Below, piece after piece: positions 25,450 to 37,822 of a DNA stretch of 64,000 bases. The stretch is from Maea johnstoni (Eukaryota > Annelida > Polychaeta > Spionida > Magelonidae). Below the pieces are notes generated by a model, which saw only the letters and a program-made list of their open reading frames with translations, was not told the DNA's origin and searched no databases. A program made the position numbers and the translations under genes. The stretch spans positions 13,261,458 to 13,325,457 of the forward strand of contig OZ012687.1 in assembly GCA_963942565.1 (NCBI GenBank), written 5' to 3'. Numbering within the stretch: position 1 is the stretch's first letter; every line of letters starts with the position of its first letter.

Positions 25450-26080
25450 ATGGATTAATATTTGAAACAAGAGAGTCGCCAGAGTTTGTTCTATGTCAGA
25501 TGTCTTTCTGTTGATTGACCTTGTAATTTTTCGTGGTTTTGTTATTATGTATTTTTTAATTTTAGGTTTTTTAAACCTTAGTTTTTTGCAAATTTTTAAC
25601 TTAAGTAAATGTTGCTGTTGCCTGTTGGTGTTTCGTTTTTATATGGAATTAAGTCTTGTCGTTTGCTTTACAGATTTTTTTCAGAATTGGATGAAAATTT
25701 GGTCGTGGTCTGAATAGTATGTTTTTATTACTCCTGCATTTTGGAAGTTTGAAATGTTGGTGTGTATTTTATATTAGTATTTGGTATTGTATCAAACACC
25801 AATGGTAGCAACCCTATTGCTGATACCCCTGGTGGTGGTGTTGAGCACTATTTTCCACGTGCAAGCAATACAATAAATTACAATTAAACTGAAGAAAGTA
25901 GCAGACTTAATCCCTCACTTGTTCCATTCTGTCTCATAGGGAGGGCAATAGACAGAATACATGCCGCTAGCAAGGTCAAATTCTGGAAAGTTTCAGGCAA
26001 TTTTATCTGTATCATGTACAACAGAGTAATTAATCATAGAGAAGGGGCTGGCTAGGGGAGGTTAAAAGTTGTAGGACTTT
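25450..26080. other. Spacer between the two duplicate copies
   Basis: 631 bp with no gene. The part from about 25468 to 25730 (AAACAAGAGAGTCGCC through TTTGGTCGTGGTCTGAATAG) resembles 55118-55410, so it is a dispersed repeat. Confidence 0.55.
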
Positions 26081-26972
26081 TTATCAACATCCTCCACCCT
26101 CCTTCACATTTACTCATTTCATTAATCTGTGAGTTTAAAAATGGGGGTATACATGTAACAGTTAATCCTGCCATTACCACAATGCAGGTATCAACACACA
26201 CATGGATTAGTCGACCCTTATTCATACCAGGCAGCGAGTCGGATGTAGATATCAGATTGGAATGAGTTTAATTTTCGGTCCTTCCCTGCCCATTCCAGAG
26301 TGAGTTCATTTGTGGGATGAGTAACTGCCATGATGACACTGCGGAACAGTTTGGAATCCCATGCTGCTCCAGTTTGTTCTCTCTGGAAAGAAACACAAAC
26401 TAAGGCCGAAAAAACTGGGAAAATGTATGGAAAACACGAAACATTATTCACCCACTCACATATGAACACTTAAGGTGGCTTATGGGGTTAGTCTGTGAAT
26501 GTAGGGTCCTTATGAGCTTTTTTACACATGTTAAAGCCGAAAGACTTTTCATCCTCATCAGACCAACTATGACTGTCTAGGTCATCACTGAGCAGATTGA
26601 GAACCATTAAAGAACTTATCATAGGCTTGCGCACAAGCAGGGGGTGGTTGTTTTCTCTACATTGAATTTCCCCCCAAATTTAGTCACTTTAAAAACGCAT
26701 TTTGGGTATGGTCGTCAAAGGATTTAAATCGAAGTTTGGCTTAAGTATAGCTAAGAGAATATCGGTCGGAAGGTATCACAATTTTCAATTTTACCTTAAT
26801 TCCCAAGTTTTGTAATCCAGAAGTTGAAAAACGCACCTTTTCTGATATAAAATGGCTTCATTGAAAAGTTTGAATGAAATGGCTATACATGTGAGCGGAG
26901 GAAATATAAGAAAAAATTGATACGCTTGTGATCCGCATTGATCATTCATCCACATTTAAAAAAAATCAATAT

Positions 26973-27100
<128 letters not shown>

Positions 27101-28033
27101 CTAGTATGTATTGTTCAAACTCCATTTGAAATCAACTTTCATGTTATCATTTATTTTATCTTTTTATCTCTCATGTCTTACCCCTTGCTGGGAAGGTACT
27201 TTTATTGCTCGATTCCACATTCTAAGACCTTTCAGGCATATAACATAGTGTGTAGGCTAACTTTTCAAATCAAAGCAGGGAAGAGGGAAAACAAAATAAG
27301 AAATAATCCCATAAGTTTCCTTATGTTTTCCTGTGATCTCAAAGCAAACAGTCGTATGTACAGTATCCAAATAGGGGGTGGCCGGATGATGGCTGAGTGT
27401 GCCCAGCTGTCACCGGTTTCGAGAAGGTTAAGTGGCTCACTTCAATAAATCGTGAAGAAGCTCAACATGGTGTGGGTAAACACACCGTGGTCCTATACAG
27501 TACCTTTAAAACAAATGTTAAGTTTGGGTTGCACCTCCGGCACTAGAAACAAGCTGCTATCAGGGTTCGTCAATACAGGAAAGTCTTCGTTTTCGCTGTA
27601 AGTCTCTTAATAGCGAAAATATTGAAGACGAAAAAGATGTCACTCTTACCTGCTCTCTTTATAATGTACAGAGTGCGACTCTATTTACACGATTAGAGGC
27701 GTCATGATCAGTTCAAGGATTTTCTTATTAGCCAGAGGATCAGAAATTCAAAATTATACTAAGCGATGGTAATAATGTCAAACAATGTGCAAGCTTTCTT
27801 AGAACCACACTCGAGATTAGACGATCTGAATTGATGAAACCATAGGGGCATTAAATGTGTCCTATGACCTTTTTAAAATATGTTAATAATGTGTTAATGA
27901 ATTAACATCTCTGTGTGATGTGAACTAGTAATTTGCTTTAACTCTTCTTAAAGTGGTCAGTATATTGAACATGCTTATGATTTACTTGTCTGTAATGTGT
28001 TTATATCCGTACTGAGTGAGAATCTTTTTAAAG

Positions 28034-28079
28034 ATTATTATTATTATTATCATCATCATTATTATAATCATCATTATAA

Positions 28080-28112
<33 letters not shown>
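28034..28112. repeat. (TTA)n microsatellite
   Basis: Orthologue of 13108-13214, with TCA/TAA interruptions. Confidence 0.9.
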
Positions 28113-28113
<1 letters not shown>

Positions 28114-28338
28114 TTGTTGGGAGGAATTGGAAAACTTAAAATTTTTGTAAAATGTACCCTTCAATGATTGTAATACAAATAATAATTAATGTGTTTGTCA
28201 ACTTTGCCCGCCTTTTATTCCGACGGAGGGTCAAGATAATTTCGGGCATATGGGCGCATCAGCACTATCCCTACATATTCCGTAGTGCAACATTTTCGCG
28301 CGTCAATCAATGTTAGACTCATATTGCCTAACCGTCTA

Positions 28339-28542
28339 CTACGATGGACCAAGTGTGAAGGAGAAAATTAATTTAAATTTATTTTCACTCCCGTTTATTG
28401 GGGTGAGAAAATTAATTTAAATTAATTTTCTCTCCCAAATAAACGGGAGTGAAAATGAGTTTAAATTTATTTTCACCCCCCAAAATACGGTGGTGAAAAT
28501 GAATATTTAAATATTTGCTCTTTCACACTTGGTCAATCGTAG
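28339..28542. mobile_element. Foldback MITE, copy B orthologue
   Basis: Same ends and TCTA flanks as 13447-13651. Confidence 0.8.
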
Positions 28543-28830
28543 TCTACCCCCATAGCAGCTTTATAATTGACTGGTGCGTGCTATTCTCACCTTAAATATC
28601 AATATCACAACGACGCAATTATATTATCTATTGCCATCACGAAACACGCTAACGAGAGGCCATTCTATGAAAAATATATCAACTTATTTATATTTCCCTC
28701 GACCGCTTTTCCGCTTTTCGACATGTACCCAAATACCATCCTGCCATTCCTGGTGGTATCTATAAGTGGTACACGGTAATGATCAGACAACTATATATGT
28801 CATCAGGGGCAAGCATGGAATTAGCTTTAC

Positions 28831-29123
28831 CTTAGATGAAGAAAAAAATGGATATGTAGCCAGAGACCAATTACTATATGGGCTATAGTGAAGGCCTGGA
28901 CTCATGCCAGGAGACACTGATCTGGCATCAGCGCGAGGTCACGTGGGAGCAAGTACCAATCAGGGCTCTCGTATCGATTACATAGCAGAGAAACCTGATT
29001 GCCAGCATCAGCTGGGCATGCTGGGCAGAGCACCAATTGTGGGCTATTAGTTGACACTGGTTGAGGCTAGCATGTCCAGGTTGACCGGCTGGTTTCAAAT
29101 CCACTTGTATTTGGTCATCTAAG
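28831..29123 (+). mobile_element. MITE family R1, copy B orthologue
   Basis: Perfect 9-bp ends CTTAGATGA/TCATCTAAG with the 7-bp duplication GCTTTAC at 28824-28830 and 29124-29130. It is 15 bp longer than its orthologue at 13947. Confidence 0.85.
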
Positions 29124-29931
29124 GCTTTACCCTCCTCTGCAGAATGAAATGCGTCGACTGCTCATGGATTGGGGTTAGTCGAAAGCTTCCACCGGTATTC
29201 CATATTTACATCCACAATGTAATACATGCTAGTCACTTTCTAGCTCAGGACGACAGAATAAATGTCGATTAGAATTTTAAAACCAAATTCGTACCCTATA
29301 GATGAAAATTTAACATATCAGAAAACGTTATATTTTACTAATGTTAGGTTTACGCAAACCGTCTGTATACCAATCCATTCTTACGACTCTTTTAGAAATG
29401 TCAGTTTAATTTTCCTAAAATGTTCAATGAGAAAAGAACATAGCAGAGTGATCTTCAAAACAACTTGAATTCATGGGGTCATCAACTTAGTTTTTTTCAC
29501 GTTTTGAAAAAACAATGCCATTTATGTTACATCTCATTCTCCTATATTGGTTTCTTTCTTTGCTAAATGTATCCCTTTAGAGTTACTGCCACTGCCCGGA
29601 ATACTGTTACGCCATGTCAAAATTATTTTTCTGCTGCTATATAGGATTTATCGGGCAATATCAAGGAACTCGAAAAACACGTTTTTAAGCCAAAAGTGGT
29701 ATAAGTCGGAATTGCCGAGATTTTACCAAATGCTGTCTAAACTGTCTACACAAGAAGACATAAACAATGACAGGTCGAACCATTGCATGGGCAAGTTTTT
29801 GAAATCGGATTTTCTGGGGGAGATTTTCATAAAAATGGTGCAAAAGAGTTTCCCAATCGGTAACTTTTTCCCGTTTCTTCTTCAAGTTTGAGCAAGAGAA
29901 TCCCATTTTACACATAAATATATATATGAAT

Positions 29932-30062
<131 letters not shown>

Positions 30063-30234
30063 GTACACAGACACACATATATATGCGAAAAACAAAAACA
30101 ATAAAACAACAAAAGCATTGCCTTCAGAAACGGTAGATTCACATCCCTTTACCATCGAGCAGAATAATTCTGCGATGCGACCTTTAATCCCATTATCAAT
30201 ATAGATAATTAGGACCTCAGGCAAATCATTTTTG

Positions 30235-30560
<326 letters not shown>

Positions 30561-31300
30561 ATCATCAGCTCCACTGTGATACTCGCAGCTGATTGGTCAA
30601 TTGCTGTTGGGTACTGGATTGTATTTCATTGCTTTTCATTAAATGTCAATGCTAGGATCCGGATAAGTGTTTTATCCTCACTCTCAGTGTCTTATCCCAC
30701 TTCGCCATGGCAACTATGGGTTTGACCTCAAGTTTACAGGTCACAGCCTCGTTTTGAACCCTTGACGACGAAAAAGAAAATGGCGGACATTCCTCTTCAC
30801 ACCGCCGCCTGACTCGATTCTTTTGCCGTTTAAAACACTATTTGCGCATGTTAGTCTGCCAACATGGTGTATACATGGAAATAAAGATGGCAGAAAGTAA
30901 TTAAGATGGATTTAGGTTGGTATGTTGTTCATACATAAGAGAAATGGGGGGGGGGGGGGGGGGGGGGGGGGAGCTGATGATAAATTCGTTATCCTCCTTG
31001 TAAAAAAGGGATACGGCCTGGTATCTGCGTTTAGCCAGTCGTATCACACTCGGCCTCCGGCCTCGTGCGATACGGCTGGCTTCACGCAGATACCAGGCCG
31101 TATCCCTTTTTTACAAGGGGGATAACTAATAGTATATATCCATGGTTATGTATATCTCTGATAATACGTTGTGTATCCCCTTACTCAGCACATATTTCTG
31201 ACAATATCCTGCATTTCTTGGGGACAGTATGATTTATATAAAGAAAAGTATATACAGAATCCTAAATGCCTTTGGCTTGTTATGATAAAAAGAAAGACGA
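30561..31300. other. Copy-B-only sequence without a gene
   Basis: It includes a YY1-like AAAATGGCGGAC at about 30778, a G homopolymer at about 30948-30971 and the foldback at 30988-31126. I see no exon. Confidence 0.5.
30988..31126. repeat. Foldback hairpin (copy B only)
   Basis: The arms GTTATCC, AAAAAAGGGATACGGCCTGG and TATCTGCG are mirrored to the right, around a loop CACTCGGCCTCCGGCCTCGTG. The design (stem, then a small CG-rich inner palindrome) matches the 25092 hairpin, but the arm sequence differs. Confidence 0.85.
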
Positions 31301-31356
31301 ACATCAAACTAAATATCTAGTTACCCCATGCAAGATATATTTGTTGAACGTCAATC

Positions 31357-31587
31357 CTGAGAGAATTAGACAGGGAGTGGGCACTGGTCATGAATCATCA
31401 AATATCGCTGCCTCTCACTATCTGACCTAGATGGGATAACATCCCCCAGCCAGCCAGTCAGCCAGCAGTGCACAGATCACGTGACCAATACAACCCCAGG
31501 CTATAGCGCGTAACCCGAGGCGCAGATGCCGTAGAGGCTAGCATGCAGTACCTATGGTGTTGCGGATCAAGGGGATGTATTTCTCTG
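31357..31587 (+). mobile_element. MITE family R2, copy 2 (copy B only)
   Basis: It starts CTGAGAG and ends TTTCTCTG. The 7-bp duplication GTCAATC lies at 31350-31356 and 31588-31594. The empty site in copy A is CTCAATCTGACG at about 15235. Confidence 0.85.
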
Positions 31588-32298
31588 GTCAATCTGACGT
31601 TTTAAAATGACCTATGCAAGATAACTAATAATTGGCTCCCAGAAAATATCAACAAGTTAATTCAGCTTAAATACATGCATAGGCTGTCATTTTAAAAGTT
31701 AATTTGGATCGGGAACTTGCCAATTGGGGCACTTTGACCCCAACTCTGGTCAAAACAGTAGCATAACGTTACACCTATCTAAAGCATTCCAAAGTTAGAG
31801 AAAAGTGATTCAACACTTTCAATGTGCAAGGTTAGATTTCCAGTTTATAATACACTTATTTCTATATCCTGAGTACCTTTTATGTTGATACTGAGAGTCA
31901 AACAATTACTTTTTAAGTGTGTATACACGTAAATCATTGTGTATCACCAGAGATATATAGACTAGTCTCTGGTATCACCGACCAATATAGGGGATTCTAA
32001 GTTTTAGTTTAGATTATACGTAAAAGAGGTCGCTCATAAGATGGGTTCGTTTTTTCATGTCAGGAACAAATAATGTTTCCACCCGATCATCTTTAAATTC
32101 AAAACTTGAAGAAATCCTTTTTATTTCACTTCCTATTTCAAACTGAGAGGATGTGAAATTCCAGGTTACATTACGCCTTGGAAATCAATTTAAGGTTTCC
32201 TTTATTTTTGGAGCAATGTGGACCATCAAGAAGCAGTTGAAAATAGTCGGCAATGCAATATAAGCGCAACTTAACATTTTTGGGTTGTGCTACGGGTG

Positions 32299-32458
32299 AT
32301 TTTATTTTATTTTATTTTATTCGGTCTAGTAAGATGTGTATTACATAGCATTTGGCACACAAAAAATCATATATAACGGTGACTAGATGGAGTCATTAAC
32401 TGCTATGCAATATAATTCTAACCAGACACAGGATATATACACTAAAAGTTAGAAACTT
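32299..32458 (-). mobile_element. Short retroelement with (TAAAA)n tail (copy B only)
   Basis: A 160-bp insertion relative to copy A begins with (ATTTT)n and has GGTG on both sides. The A-rich repeat tail lies on the minus strand, as for a SINE or a 5'-truncated LINE end. No ORF. Confidence 0.6.
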
Positions 32459-32790
32459 GGTGTTCGAGGTAATATTGTTCATTAATAGTTTTATACAAAA
32501 TATCGGCAAATGATAACTTTAAATTTCATGAAAGACTTTTAAAAAAACTGTATACTTTATGAACAGGATGGTATTTGATGTACTTGTCACTTGATGGCTG
32601 TAATCTTTATTTCTAGGTAATAAGTTGAAAATAAGCTAATTCCAAACAGGTATTCTTTAAGCTACAATACGATCTCTATCACACTATCAAATAACCGTAC
32701 CCTCAACTTTTTCCACCGTGTTGTGAAATACAATGCCACATACGGAATTCTGTGACCAGAATACTTCTTCATGGGGGAAATCTACACCCA

Positions 32791-33216
32791 CTATAGTCTG
32801 TCTGACTCGAGTTTGGCAACCGCTTTTTCCATTTTTTTGTGACAAAACACTTAAGTTTGCCATCCAAACTTTGCAAACATCTTAGGAGCACTACTACGTG
32901 TTTGTATAAACGTACTTTTTGTCTCAACTCCGCAAAATGTTGATTTTGCTCATTGTAAAATTTGCCCATTGACAACAATTGCCAGCAATACAAACAAGTG
33001 AGATTTGTATTGTTAGCAATGGGTAAATTTTACAATGGGACCTAATGACCAAAACCAACATTTTGCGGAGTTGCTCAAGACAAAAAGTATGTTTATACAT
33101 ACACATAGTAGTGCTCCTAGTCCTAAGATGTTTACTAAGTTTGGATGGTAACCCCGAACTTTTTGGCACAAAAAATGGAAAAGGCGGTTGCCAAACTCGA
33201 GTCAGACAGACTATAG
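32791..33216. mobile_element. Foldback element with ~200-bp arms (copy B only)
   Basis: The inverted ends are CTATAGTCTGTCTGACTCGA and TCGAGTCAGACAGACTATAG, and homology continues to the centre near 33003. The arms have diverged modestly. Copy A has no such sequence at about 16775. The two mirror ORFs are by-products. Confidence 0.85.
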
Positions 33217-33256
33217 TAAGTGCGACAATACTACCTTGAGGGAAGCATCTTACACA

Positions 33257-33303
33257 GAAGAAGAAGAAGAAGAGGAAGGAGAAGAAGAAGAAGAAGAAGA
33301 AGA
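33257..33303. repeat. (GAA)n microsatellite, copy B
   Basis: Interrupted orthologue of 17813-17850. Confidence 0.9.
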
Positions 33304-33339
33304 AATACTTCTATTTACCTTTTCGAGATTATGTAGAGT

Positions 33340-33575
33340 CAGAGAAATACATCCCCTTGATCCGCAACGCCATAGGCACAGCATGCTAGTACCTAGGGTA
33401 TGTGCGCCTCGGGTTACGCGGTGTAGCCTGGGGAAGTATTGGTCACGTGATTTTTTTCAGCAGGCAGCAGGCAGCCAATCCTGGGGGTACACAGGTTATC
33501 TATGACTAATATAGTGGGAGGCAGCGAAATTTGATGATGCATGCACAGTGCCCACTCCCTGTCTACTGCTCCCAG
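33340..33575 (-). mobile_element. MITE family R2, copy 3 (copy B only)
   Basis: On the plus strand it starts CAGAGAAATAC and ends CTCCCAG. The 7-bp duplication GTAGAGT lies at 33333-33339 and 33576-33582. The single GTAGAGT in copy A is at about 17893. Confidence 0.85.
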
Positions 33576-33943
33576 GTAGAGTGTAAGACACTATTCGGAA
33601 TAATCTAGTATATGGTTTCTAACCATATGAAAATAATTTAATAGAAAAGCACTTCTGTTTTGTCCCACTTGAACATTCCGTTATACAGTTTTATTACTGT
33701 GCCCTATTTGTAGGATTATGGGAAGTTGTCGAAACACCTATATAGTGAAGGTACAAATAAAAATCAGGTTGGAACCAGAAACATGTTTACATGGTGAAAA
33801 TGCATACGATGATTGGAAGCCCGATTTACACCTGCGTTGATCGGTCGCGCCGGGCGAGAAGGTGGCATGTTTTGTGTTCGGGGAATCAGTGAAATATTTG
33901 CGGCATTTAGAGAGAAAGCCAATCGATCGCCCTAGCAGTAAAC

Positions 33944-34085
33944 ATGGCTTGTTGCTTACCAGGTTCTGATCGTGGTAAAATGTACGCCCAGTCGCCCGAC
34001 GGGAGTCTCCCTGATAATTCAGACTGGATGGGAAATTTACCCTCGGTCCTGGCTACTATTCCCCTTAATGCATTGGCCATTCCAG
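33944..34085 (+). CDS. PI-PLC X-domain protein B, exon 1
   Basis: This exon is identical in predicted protein to exon 1 of gene A (residues 1-47 plus one base), with the same ATG context and the same donor CCAG/GTAGGT. The 350 bp upstream are also conserved, consistent with a shared promoter or leader. The intron that follows (34086-38573, 4488 bp) is almost 2 kb longer than that of gene A, because a THAP-bearing transposon, an R2 MITE and a TTAA MITE landed in it. Confidence 0.85.
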
Positions 34086-34608
34086 GTAGGTTTGTTGATG
34101 TAGCGTGCAATATGTTAAGGGCATGATTCATCAACATTTTCTGATAACATTATCAGCACAACTGATCAGCTGCATATGGGAAATACATTTTTCATTCTGA
34201 CTCAGGATACAAACATGTACATGTACTTTCTTGCATAACTACTAACGCTATGTGTGAATAGAGTCACATTACTGTGACTGAGTAAATGCTTGGGGGACGA
34301 GTAAAAACGGAGAGGAATGAGAGAAGGGTTTATATAACCACTAAACAGGGGGAGGGGCGCCACCCCTAGATCAGAGACCCAGTAGTTAGAGATCTGGGAA
34401 AGGGGACCACTCAGTAGCTCCCCTGTAGTGGGGTGAGCCCGCGAGCTAAAGCGGTTGCCGATCCTTGCCTACCTACATCTGTACATGTACCTACCTCTGA
34501 ACGTCTCTTTATCTTTTTTTAAACTTTTCTTTACAACCGACGGAATGTAAATAACTGTGCCTAGAGTCATAACTGGTCATCTCTAATTGTTTTTAAGCTG
34601 ACCAAGAA

Positions 34609-34766
34609 CTTAGACAAATAAAAACAAATGAATATGAAACCATCCAGTCAACCTGGACAGGCTAGCCTAAAAGAATAGGCAAGAAGTTGTGCACTGTGCA
34701 TGCTGGCGCACAGTTTTCTCTGTAATCTGGTAATGTAAATTATATGAGAGCCCTTATTGGTCCGGG
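34609..34766 (-). mobile_element. MITE family R1, copy B of copy 4, interrupted
   Basis: It begins CTTAGACAAA after the 7-bp CCAAGAA shared with copy A. It retains the R1 body further than copy A and is cut at ATTGGTCC by the R2 element at 34767. I cannot trace its right end. Confidence 0.6.
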
Positions 34767-35109
34767 CAGAGAAATACATAACCTTGATCCGCAACCCCAT
34801 AGGCACTGCATGCTAGCACCTAGGGCATTTGCGCCTCAGGTTACACGGTGTAGCCTGGGGAAGTATTGGTCACATGATTTTTTTCAGAAAGAGGCTGGCC
34901 GGTTGTTGCCTGGCTGGTTTCGTGGCAATTTCAGTCTGATCCAGGGCCCGTGAAACCACGTCATCCTATCTAGGTCAGATAGGTTGCCAAGGAGGTGGGG
35001 TCAGCAGGCAGCCAGCCTGGGGTACACAGGTTATCTATGACTCATAGTGGGAGGCAGCGAAATTTGATGATGCATGCTCAGTGCCCACTCCCTGTCTTCA
35101 TACTCTCAG
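34767..35109 (-). mobile_element. MITE family R2, copy 4, nested in R1
   Basis: On the plus strand it starts CAGAGAAATAC and ends ACTCTCAG. The 7-bp duplication GTCCGGG lies at 34760-34766 and 35110-35116. At 343 bp it is the longest R2 copy here and carries an extra segment around 34900-35000. Confidence 0.8.
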
Positions 35110-35250
35110 GTCCGGGGGAACCAACTCTATTACTGATTTTATATACTGATGTTTATTTTTTTTTGGTAATAGAGTCGGTGAACCTCCCTATACCGGGTTA
35201 TTTGCAGGGAGTGGGAGAAATGTAGTTCTCTGAGAAGGAGGATCGAGGAG

Positions 35251-35358
<108 letters not shown>

Positions 35359-35391
35359 TTGCATCATGATTAATACAAAGTTGCATTGTAA

Positions 35392-35529
35392 TTAATACTA
35401 AGTATCAGTTGAGGGTGGAGATGGATTTGATTCCCTTGGATGACTGTAGACCTGGTTTACTAATTCCAAGTTTAATTTCTAAAAGGTTTAACTTCAAAGT
35501 AATAACTAAGACATTTCTTGAAGAATTAA
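35392..35529 (+). repeat. 138-bp direct repeat, left unit
   Basis: The unit starts TTAATACT and ends GAATTAA. It is almost identical to 37119-37256, and the two units bracket a transposon exactly. Confidence 0.9.
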
Positions 35530-37118
35530 AGGACAATTACACCTTCAGGCTAATATATGCTGAGAACTTACTTTAGTATGTATACTTTACAGTCCCTGTT
35601 CACCTGAACACTGTTTGGCTTCCTTACCTGTGAAATTGCACTTAATTGCCACCCCCAACCAGCCATTAAGCTCAATACCATGGGAGCCATTGTATCCCAC
35701 AATGCACTGCTACTCTGCTACTGACAGGCAGTCCAGGCCAGAATAGTTGCACTTCCTGTATATACAGCACCCAGCATCACACATGAAACCATGACAACAA
35801 TGTTGTGAAAATGGTGATTTGCGATGTTTATTGGATGCTACAACAGATCTGACAGGGGAAAAGGAAAGGGTATTTCCTTTTTCTCCATTTCAAACCCAAA
35901 GATTAACCCAGAAAAGAAGGATTTAGCAGCAAGATGGCTATTCAACATTGGGATAGAATGGACAATGAAAACTAATCATTTAAGTGGAGCCCAAAGTGTT
36001 TGTCATGAACACTTTGAGGAATCTTGTTTTGAGGCTGAACTACAAACAAAGCTTGGATTTAGGAGGTTTAAACACCCACAACCTGGTGCAGTGCCTACAA
36101 TATTCAATGTTGATCCCACACAGAGCCGTGTTCAACAAGAGAGAAAAGGAAGGGTCCAGAAGTGCTCCAAAAAGAAGGCAATATCTGTTACATCAAATTG
36201 TTTGAAGACAATTTCTCTTTAAAGGGTACAATAAAATGGCTAAGAAAGGGAGGGAGATAAAAGTACACTTTACATTTGTTATGGATAGGTTTGCTTCTGC
36301 CAAACCCCTTAATTTGCTGATTATTTATTCTATACCCTCAACATCAGAGTCATATAACTCATCATTTTGGTTGTTTGTATGACAGCTGGGAAAGGTTTGT
36401 ATCCAATGACTTCCCTTAATAATTTTAAAATCCTAAAACTAGACTTGCAAACCCATCAGGGAAAGTGTTCCTTAGATTGACAGTACTAGCCAGGTCAATT
36501 GCATTACATGACTGATTGATTAGTAGTTCCCCAGGTTCACTTCCTGCAATGGTGATAGCAATCATCAAAATTGTGTTGAGATGGCTGTTTCCTGAGCACC
36601 TGAGGTCCCCAGGGTGTTTTCAACTCTGGGAAGTGCTTGCAATTGTTGTTATCTACCCAACTTACCATTTCCTGCCTTTTAACAACTACAACTTAAATCA
36701 GTACAAACAAACAATAATTTACAAACAGTGTACTATCTGAATGTTGTCTAGAGCGATGGGAAGGGTTACAATTATTTTACTCTTACATCTTAAACTTACA
36801 GAATCAAGTGTGTCCTTGTAAACTCAATAAATGTCATACAATCTTTGTCAAGTTCCTTCTTCTAGAAGAAACAGGACACAATGTATTTGGGCAAACTCCT
36901 AGCCTTGTACATGCAGCTGCTGGCTACTGCAGAGGTTGTGCAACTATTCTGTCATGACCCAGTTTCAAAATGGCCGCCCCCAGATACATGGCAAAACATG
37001 ACTTAAAACAGCAATAAACTTTTAATGTGGAGGTGGGTAGTTGTGGGGTCTTGCATATGAGTAGAGTATACCCTAATACACCATTTGGGCCCATGTTTTA
37101 TTCATGGTGGAATTGTCC
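35530..37118 (+). mobile_element. THAP-bearing TTAA element (Kolobok-like), in PLCXD-B intron
   Basis: The 1589-bp element has inverted ends AGGACAATTACACC and GGTGGAATTGTCC, each next to TTAA (35526-35529, 37119-37122). A TTAA target plus a THAP zinc finger fits the Kolobok superfamily; other THAP-bearing DNA transposons are alternatives. Only the THAP part is coding. There is no catalytic domain, so it is an internally deleted, non-autonomous copy. Absent from copy A. Confidence 0.7.
35824..36222 (+). pseudogene. THAP-domain fragment of the TTAA element
   Basis: The 132-codon frame shows the THAP layout: GCYNRSDRGKG, a basic helix with ARWL, then SVCHEHFEESCF and the closing AVPTIF. THAP is a C2CH DNA-binding zinc finger (Cys, Cys, then Cys-x2-His). 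The expected start MVIC at 35811-35822 lies in another frame one base upstream, so the first zinc-binding Cys is separated from the rest by a frameshift or a small deletion. After the domain comes a Lys-rich tail and a stop. As it stands the finger is unlikely to fold. It is a transposon gene, not a host THAP gene. Confidence 0.7.
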
Positions 37119-37256
37119 TTAATACTCAGTATCAGTTGAGGGTGGAGATGGATTTGATTCCCTTGGATGACTGTAGACCTGGTTTACTAATTCCAAGTTT
37201 AATTTCTAAAAGGTTTAACTTCAAAGTAATAACTAAGACATTTCTTGAAGAATTAA
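37119..37256 (+). repeat. 138-bp direct repeat, right unit
   Basis: Partner of 35392-35529. Copy A (about 19594-19650) has one, only partly alignable, version. Confidence 0.9.
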
Positions 37257-37619
37257 GCATATAATTGCTTTATTTGTTAATGTACATAATCAGTGTAATG
37301 ATTTTTACTTTTTCAATCAGGGATTTTGGACACCCTCAATTCTTGAAATCCCAATTTGGACACCCTGTTATGAAAATCCTGGCCAAGTCCCTGCAAGTTT
37401 ATGGTCATTCTAAAGACATGGATCCAAGCTGTTATGAGAATTTGTCTCTCCTGTGAGGAATTCACTACAACAGATTTCTATCAGACATATCAATTAGTTA
37501 TGTACATGTTTGACTTGTTAATTTGCCCCATGCTGGCAGGTGACAATGGTTAAGTGTCTTATTATTACAGAAAGAAGTTCTGAAGTGAGAACTTTTTAAT
37601 TACAAGTACATATGCTTAA

Positions 37620-37822
37620 CCCTTCTAATGCTAAGGCTACTTCCCTCCGAAGCACAAGGATGCAAAGATTTTTGAAAACCATCTTTACCTTGTCATGTTG
37701 GTATTTATTGGATAGCTCTCAATGAGTACTCTCAGATGAGTACCCATATGCCATGGTTTCAATCATTTTCAAGTTTTTGGCATCACTTAAAGTTGGCCCG
37801 ATTAGCCATCAGCAGCATAAGG
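37620..37822. mobile_element. TTAA MITE family R4, copy 1 (copy B only)
   Basis: It starts CCCTTCTAATGCTAAGGC and ends CAGCAGCATAAGG, flanked by TTAA and the mutated TTGA. Copy A has the empty TTAA at about 19903. Confidence 0.8.

Noticed and set aside
33188-33505. Acidic Glu-rich frame
   Set aside because: Translation of the (GAA)n tract running into an R2 MITE.
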